Part shown: positions 15,037-18,235 of the stretch, piece after piece | Position numbering within the stretch: position 1 is the first letter of the stretch | How the letters are laid out: each line of letters starts with the position of its first letter | NCBI GenBank assembly: GCA_035653595.1 | Contig: DASRBO010000087.1 | Coordinates: forward strand, 1-18,235 | DNA: 18,235 bases | Origin: DASRBO01 sp035653595 | Lineage (GTDB): Bacteria > Actinomycetota > Acidimicrobiia > Acidimicrobiales > JAJPHE01 | Reading direction: 5' to 3' | Notes under the pieces: model-generated | Seen by the model: only the letters and a program-made list of their open reading frames with translations | What the model was told of the DNA's origin: nothing | Database searches by the model: none | Position numbers and translations under genes: made by a program

Positions 15037-16184
15037 GGCTCGGCTACGTCGCCGCCTGGCAGCACAACGACCGGGCAGCGACGTGGTCGGGCACCACTTT
15101 GCACCTCCAGGAGGCGCTGGCCCGCCAGCCGGGCCTGAGGCTGGTCGACGTGGACGCCACCCCGCCGCGGGCCCTGGTCGCCGGGCTGCGCCGGGCCACC
15201 TGGCGGCGCGAGGACGGGCGCTGGGAGCACCCCACCCGCTACACCAGGGCCGCCACCGCCCTGTTCGAGGCCACCGCCCGCCGGGCGGCCAGGCGGGCGG
15301 AGGCCAACGGCGACGTGTCGGCCTACCTCACCATCGGCGACCTGGCCGCCCTCGACCGGCCCTACTGGGTGTACCAGGACATGAGCTACGACTGGCTGCG
15401 CCGGCTCCGCCGCCAGGTGCCGCCCGGCATGGTCATGGGGGCCGGCTTCGCCGGGGTCACCCAGGCCATGGTCGAGCGCCTGTGGGCCCGCCAGAAGGCG
15501 GTCTTCGAGCGGGCCGCCGGTGTCCTCACCATGGCCGAGTGGATCCGCCAGGACATGATCGAGCGCAGCGGACTGGACCCCGACCGGGTCCACACCGTCT
15601 ACGGGGGCGCCACCGCCCTGCCCACCCGGGCCGTCGACCCGGCCGAGCAGCACAGCCCCGGCGAGCGGCTCCTGTTCATCGGGCGCCATCTGGAGGCCAA
15701 GGGGGCCGACGACCTGGTGGCCGCCTTCCGGATCCTCCGGAAGCGCCGCCCGGAGCTGCGCCTCACCGTCGCCGGCCCGACCGCCTGGACCCTTCCCGAC
15801 CCCCCTCCGCTCGGTGTGACCTTCGAGGGCCCGGTTGGGCTGGACCGGGTGCGTCGGCTCTACGCCACCCACGACCTGTTCGTCATGCCGTCGCGCTTCG
15901 AGGGCTTCGGCATCGTCTTCGTCGAGGCCCTGGCCCACGGCCTGCCCTGCATCGGGCGGGACCTGATGGCGATGCCGGAGCTGATAAGCCCGGGGGTCAA
16001 CGGGGCCCTCCTGTCCGCCGGCGGGGGGGCGGAGGAGCTGGCCTCCCTCATCGACGACTGCCTCGACGACGACCAGCTGCACCGCTCGTGCCGCAAGGGG
16101 GCCGAGGAGGTCAGCCGCCAGTTCAGCTGGAACGCGGTGGCCGCCCGGATCGCCGAGGTCATAGCCGCCGGCGACCTCCGATAG
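15015..16184 (+). CDS. Family 4 glycosyltransferase (GT-B fold)
   Basis: 389 residues. ATG 15015 overlaps the end of the 2H gene by 22 bases; the longer upstream frame is a shadow of the preceding genes. The N-terminal Rossmann half begins RLGYVAAWQHNDRAATWSG. The C-terminal half has LLFIGRHLEAKGADDLVAAF, LTVAGP and the nucleotide-sugar-binding EX7E motif Glu296/Glu304 in RFEGFGIVFVEALAHGLP, all typical of GT4 retaining transferases. A soluble or membrane-associated enzyme acting on the cytoplasmic face, transferring a sugar from a nucleotide donor to a growing glycan or lipid. Donor and acceptor unknown. Last gene of the operon: a small hairpin follows the stop and the next gene lies 325 bases on. 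Confidence 0.9.
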   Translation: MAGDGAVRLGYVAAWQHNDRAATWSGTTLHLQEALARQPGLRLVDVDATPPRALVAGLRRATWRREDGRWEHPTRYTRAATALFEATARRAARRAEANGDVSAYLTIGDLAALDRPYWVYQDMSYDWLRRLRRQVPPGMVMGAGFAGVTQAMVERLWARQKAVFERAAGVLTMAEWIRQDMIERSGLDPDRVHTVYGGATALPTRAVDPAEQHSPGERLLFIGRHLEAKGADDLVAAFRILRKRRPELRLTVAGPTAWTLPDPPPLGVTFEGPVGLDRVRRLYATHDLFVMPSRFEGFGIVFVEALAHGLPCIGRDLMAMPELISPGVNGALLSAGGGAEELASLIDDCLDDDQLHRSCRKGAEEVSRQFSWNAVAARIAEVIAAGDLR

Positions 16185-16190
16185 CTGAGA

Positions 16191-16204
16191 GCCGTCCTTA
16201 CGGC
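16191..16204 (+). terminator. Small hairpin after the glycosyltransferase
   Basis: GCCGT-CCTT-ACGGC, a 5-bp stem with a 4-base loop, begins 6 bases past the stop codon of the last gene of the glycan operon. No T-run follows. Placement is good but the stem is short. Confidence 0.3.
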
Positions 16205-16382
16205 GGCCAGGAGCTCCCGCCATGTGGAGCGCCCGGCGCCACCCGGAGGCATTGGAAGTCACGTTCGGTTCCGGCCCGACGATCGGACGCTCCGGCCGGC
16301 GCCGTCGCAGCGAACCCACTCCCGTCTCCCCGCCAGCGACTCAAGGCTTCATCGGCCCCAACGGGCAGGCAGCAATTGGTCC

Positions 16383-16410
16383 TTGATTGCCACCGGGATT
16401 CTGCTACAAA
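16383..16410 (+). promoter_or_regulatory. Promoter candidate for the first receiver gene
   Basis: TTGATT (16383-16388) and TACAAA (16405-16410) are separated by 16 bases and lie in the only AT-richer stretch of this intergenic region. They give a leader of about 90 bases before GTG 16510. Both hexamers are fair matches to TTGACA and TATAAT. Confidence 0.45.
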
Positions 16411-16509
16411 CCCCCACAAACAGGGCGCTCTGACCGGGGCGCGGATGGGGGGCCGGGTTGAGCGGGCCGTTAGCGCGCTGGCGGGGCGCGGTGACTCCGG
16501 GACCGGCCG

Positions 16510-17028
16510 GTGGCGACCGGGGGTAGCGACTCCGGGCGCGCCGAGGTTCCTGGGCCGCGGCTGCGGGTGATGCTCGTCGACGACGACTCCTCGGTGAGAC
16601 TCCTCGAACGCAGGCTGCTCGAGATGGAGGGCGGCTTCGACATCTGTGCCGAGTGCGCCGACGGCCGTATGGCCATCGCCCTGGCCGAGCGGGTCCAGCC
16701 CGGCGCCGTGATCCTGGACCTGTCGATGCCTGATATGACCGGACTGGAGGCTCTCGGGAGCCTGCGCCAGCGCCTTCCCGACTCCCTCATCGTTCTCTGC
16801 ACCGGAAGCACCAGGATGATGAACCAGACCCGGGTGCCAGAGGGAGCCGACGCCTACCTCGAGAAGACCAGCAAGGACTGGACCACCGACGTTGTCAGTG
16901 TCCTGGTCGACTTCGCTGAGCGGACTCCGCAGCGCTGGCCGATCTGGGAGCGGCGGGTCGCCGAGCCCGGCCCCGACCTTGCCTCGTACGAGGGCCCGGA
17001 GCGACGGCGGCGCTCCCGCAGGACGTGA
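16510..17028 (+). CDS. Stand-alone response-regulator receiver protein (paralogue 1)
   Basis: 172 residues from GTG 16510; GTG 16567 or ATG 16570, directly at the first receiver strand, are alternatives. The receiver domain has acidic pocket Asp24-26 (VMLVDDD), phosphoacceptor Asp70 (VILDLSMPDM), switch Thr98 (LCTGS) and Lys119 (LEKT), so it should be phosphorylated by a histidine kinase. No DNA-binding or enzyme domain follows. Instead there is a roughly 50-residue tail with QRWPIWERRVAE and YEGPERRRR. It is about two thirds identical to the protein at 17502-17963, including the tail. The output may be protein interaction through this basic, aromatic tail. A histidine kinase gene on the other strand nearby is a possible partner. 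Confidence 0.85.
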   Translation: MATGGSDSGRAEVPGPRLRVMLVDDDSSVRLLERRLLEMEGGFDICAECADGRMAIALAERVQPGAVILDLSMPDMTGLEALGSLRQRLPDSLIVLCTGSTRMMNQTRVPEGADAYLEKTSKDWTTDVVSVLVDFAERTPQRWPIWERRVAEPGPDLASYEGPERRRRSRRT

Positions 17029-17501
17029 CACAAGCAGCCAACCGAGCCGGCGCCCACCATCGCGCCAAACGGCGACGGCCGCCGGTGACGGAGTCCCGTA
17101 TCTCGCCTCCGTCCAGCCGGGTCCGGTAGGAGGCCCCCGGTCCGGCCGACTCCCGCCCCGCGAAAGGGCCCAACGGCCCATGGTCACCGGGCCCGGGACG
17201 GCCGGACAATAGAGGCGTGTCGCAGGTCCCCTCGGCCGCGTGCCAGCCGCTCGGCCGCGGCGCCCTTGGACTCGATCCGGCGACGGGTGGGAGCCTCGGA
17301 CGGACCGCCCTCGGATTCATCAGCCGCCCTCTGGGTAAGAACGTTCTGTCGAACAGCCGCGCCCGTTGAATGCGGCAGGAACTGGGGGAAGCAGCGTGAG
17401 CCGGCGAGCACAGGGCGGGCGAGCGCACACCCCAGGGCTGACTGCGGCGGGGGCGTAGAGCCCTGAGCGGCGAGACGGCAAGGGCCAGGCCGCTGCTGCG
17501 G
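17029..17501. other. 473-base intergenic region between the two receiver genes
   Basis: No convincing gene. Inverted repeats seen: GTCCGGCCG (17140-17148) with CGGCCGGAC (17199-17207), enclosing GGGCCC at 17166-17171 and 17189-17194; the palindrome AGAACGTTCT (17338-17347), followed by GTCGAAC; and CAGGGCT (17433-17439) with AGCCCTG (17459-17465). GC stems of this size are expected about once by chance in such DNA, so none is called as a terminator or riboswitch. The known c-di-GMP riboswitch core was looked for and not found. Confidence 0.4.
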
Positions 17502-17963
17502 GTGATGCTGGTGGACGACGACCCGTCGATCCGGGCGGTGGAGAGGCGCCTGCTCGAGCTGGAGGGCGGCTTCGACATCTGCGCCGAGTGCGCCGACGGG
17601 CGAACGGCCATAGACCTCGCCGAGCAGGAGCGGCCCGGCGCCGTCATCCTGGACCTGGCCATGCCGGAGATGAGCGGCCTCGACGCCCTGCCGGCCATTC
17701 GGCGGGCGCTGCCCGACTCCCTCATCGTGTTGTGCACGGCGAGCCCCCGCATGAGCCAGGCCCGGGTGCCGCCGGGCGCCGACGCCTACCTGGAGAAGAC
17801 CAGCAACGAATGGACCTCCCAGATCGTCAACGCCCTGGTCGCCTTCGCCGGGCGGACCGAGCAGCGCTGGCCGTTGTGGGAGCGCCGGGTTGCAGAGCGC
17901 CGCGGTGAGCCACAGCCCTACGGCGGCCCCGAACGTCGCCGGGGCCGGGCGGACTTGGGCTGA
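17502..17963 (+). CDS. Stand-alone response-regulator receiver protein (paralogue 2)
   Basis: 153 residues from GTG 17502 (ATG 17505 adjacent). An in-frame CTG at 17463 would add 13 residues matching the longer N-terminus of the paralogue. The receiver has Asp5-7 (MLVDDD), phosphoacceptor Asp51 (VILDLAMPEM), Thr79 (LCTAS) and Lys99 (LEKT). The tail QRWPLWERRVAE and YGGPERRRG is shared with the first copy, so the two arose by duplication and the tail is under selection. There is no output domain. It faces a histidine kinase gene whose 3' end lies 88 bases away on the opposite strand. No clear ribosome-binding site; start uncertain by a few codons. Confidence 0.85.
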   Translation: MMLVDDDPSIRAVERRLLELEGGFDICAECADGRTAIDLAEQERPGAVILDLAMPEMSGLDALPAIRRALPDSLIVLCTASPRMSQARVPPGADAYLEKTSNEWTSQIVNALVAFAGRTEQRWPLWERRVAERRGEPQPYGGPERRRGRADLG

Positions 17964-18019
17964 GGCCCGTCAAGCACGGTGGCGGGCCGCTCGCCGGCCT
18001 CGGGCCTGGGCACGGCGAG
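17964..18019. terminator. Two tandem hairpins between convergent genes
   Basis: GGCCCG (17964-17969) pairs with CGGGCC (17983-17988), directly after the receiver stop. CTCGCCG (17990-17996) pairs with CGGCGAG (18013-18019). A third stem, CCCTCG (18043-18048) with CGAGGG (18055-18060), overlaps the kinase stop. Their crowding between converging genes suggests a bidirectional terminator, although no T-runs are present. Confidence 0.4.
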
Positions 18020-18051
18020 AAGCCACAGCTACAACCGGCCCACCCTCGAGG

Positions 18052-18235
18052 TCACGAGGGGGTCGCCGGGTCGGCGCCGGGGAGGGCGACTACGACGGCG
18101 AGGCCGCCTTCGGGGCGGGCGGCCATGTCGAGTCTCCCCACATGCGCAGAGGCGATGGCTTCGACGATCGACAGTCCGAGGCCGAGTCCACTGGGATGAC
18201 CGGTTCGCTCCTGGCCCTGGCGTTGGAAGGGCTGC
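18052..18235 (-). CDS. Sensor histidine kinase, C-terminal fragment (runs off the window)
   Basis: Read on the minus strand, the window edge enters a frame of 60 codons ending at TGA (18054-18052). It has QPFQRQGQERTGHPSG, then GLGLGLSIVEAIASAH, then a short strand and LAVVVALPGAD. The F-x-R spacing and the GLGLGLSIV glycine box are the G1/G2 part of the HATPase_c ATP-binding domain of histidine kinases. Only this end is in the window, so sensor, membrane and phosphoacceptor-His regions are not seen. It converges on two receiver genes. Partnership is possible, but kinases usually sit beside their regulator on the same strand, which is not the case here. Confidence 0.85.
   Translation of the reverse strand, partial: QPFQRQGQERTGHPSGLGLGLSIVEAIASAHVGRLDMAARPEGGLAVVVALPGADPATPS

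Larger units (their letters stand above)
16185..16509. other. 325-base intergenic region upstream of the first receiver gene
   Basis: It contains the small hairpin at 16191-16204 and a plausible promoter at 16383-16410. The rest is GC-rich with no gene-like frame and no recognised RNA. Confidence 0.5.

Noticed and set aside
14823..16319. 498-codon minus-strand frame opposite the glycosyltransferase
   Set aside because: Shadow frame with low-complexity composition; the plus strand has clear GT4 motifs.
17029..17501. c-di-GMP or other riboswitch upstream of the second receiver gene
   Set aside because: Several GC stems can be drawn but no conserved riboswitch core sequence was found, and stems of this length are expected by chance.

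Overview
The window is very GC-rich DNA with many GTG/TTG starts, several secreted proteins and candidate leaderless promoters. This fits a high-GC actinobacterium, possibly of the Acidimicrobiia type; that placement is inferred from style and gene content, not from a marker gene. No rRNA, tRNA, CRISPR array, insertion sequence or phage gene was seen.

Layout. (1) 63-2939 (+) encodes a secreted NHL-repeat beta-propeller protein. (2) Two minus-strand genes follow: a membrane-anchored type 1 periplasmic-binding protein (4030-5778) and, downstream of it, a small RibD/DHFR-fold reductase (3334-3924). (3) On the plus strand lie a secreted subtilisin-like protease (6292-8112) ending in 24 GSSWN-type pentapeptides, and a membrane-bound GAF-GGDEF-EAL cyclic-di-GMP protein (8245-10863). 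(4) 10953-12118 is a two-gene toxin-antitoxin module of the Xre/MbcA-RES type. It is preceded by a tandem GTAGAC repeat that can be read as a leaderless promoter. Its toxin gene has no ATG/GTG/TTG before the catalytic region and probably starts at a CTG overlapping the antitoxin stop. (5) 12274-16184 is a tightly packed four-gene operon: polysaccharide flippase, lincosamide/aminoglycoside-type nucleotidyltransferase-fold protein, 2H phosphoesterase (2'-5' RNA ligase fold), and family 4 glycosyltransferase. (6) 16510-17963 holds two paralogous stand-alone receiver proteins separated by a 473-base non-coding stretch. The C-terminal end of a sensor histidine kinase on the opposite strand (18052-18235) runs off the window and converges on them.

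The genes fall into a cell-surface/secretion theme (propeller, binding protein, protease, glycan operon) and a signalling theme (c-di-GMP enzyme, receivers, kinase), with a toxin-antitoxin module between. The most interesting items are the non-canonical RES toxin start with its repeat promoter, the nucleotidyltransferase plus 2H phosphoesterase pair inside a glycan operon, and the protease tail of GSSWN repeats. Start choices for several genes are uncertain and are flagged individually.
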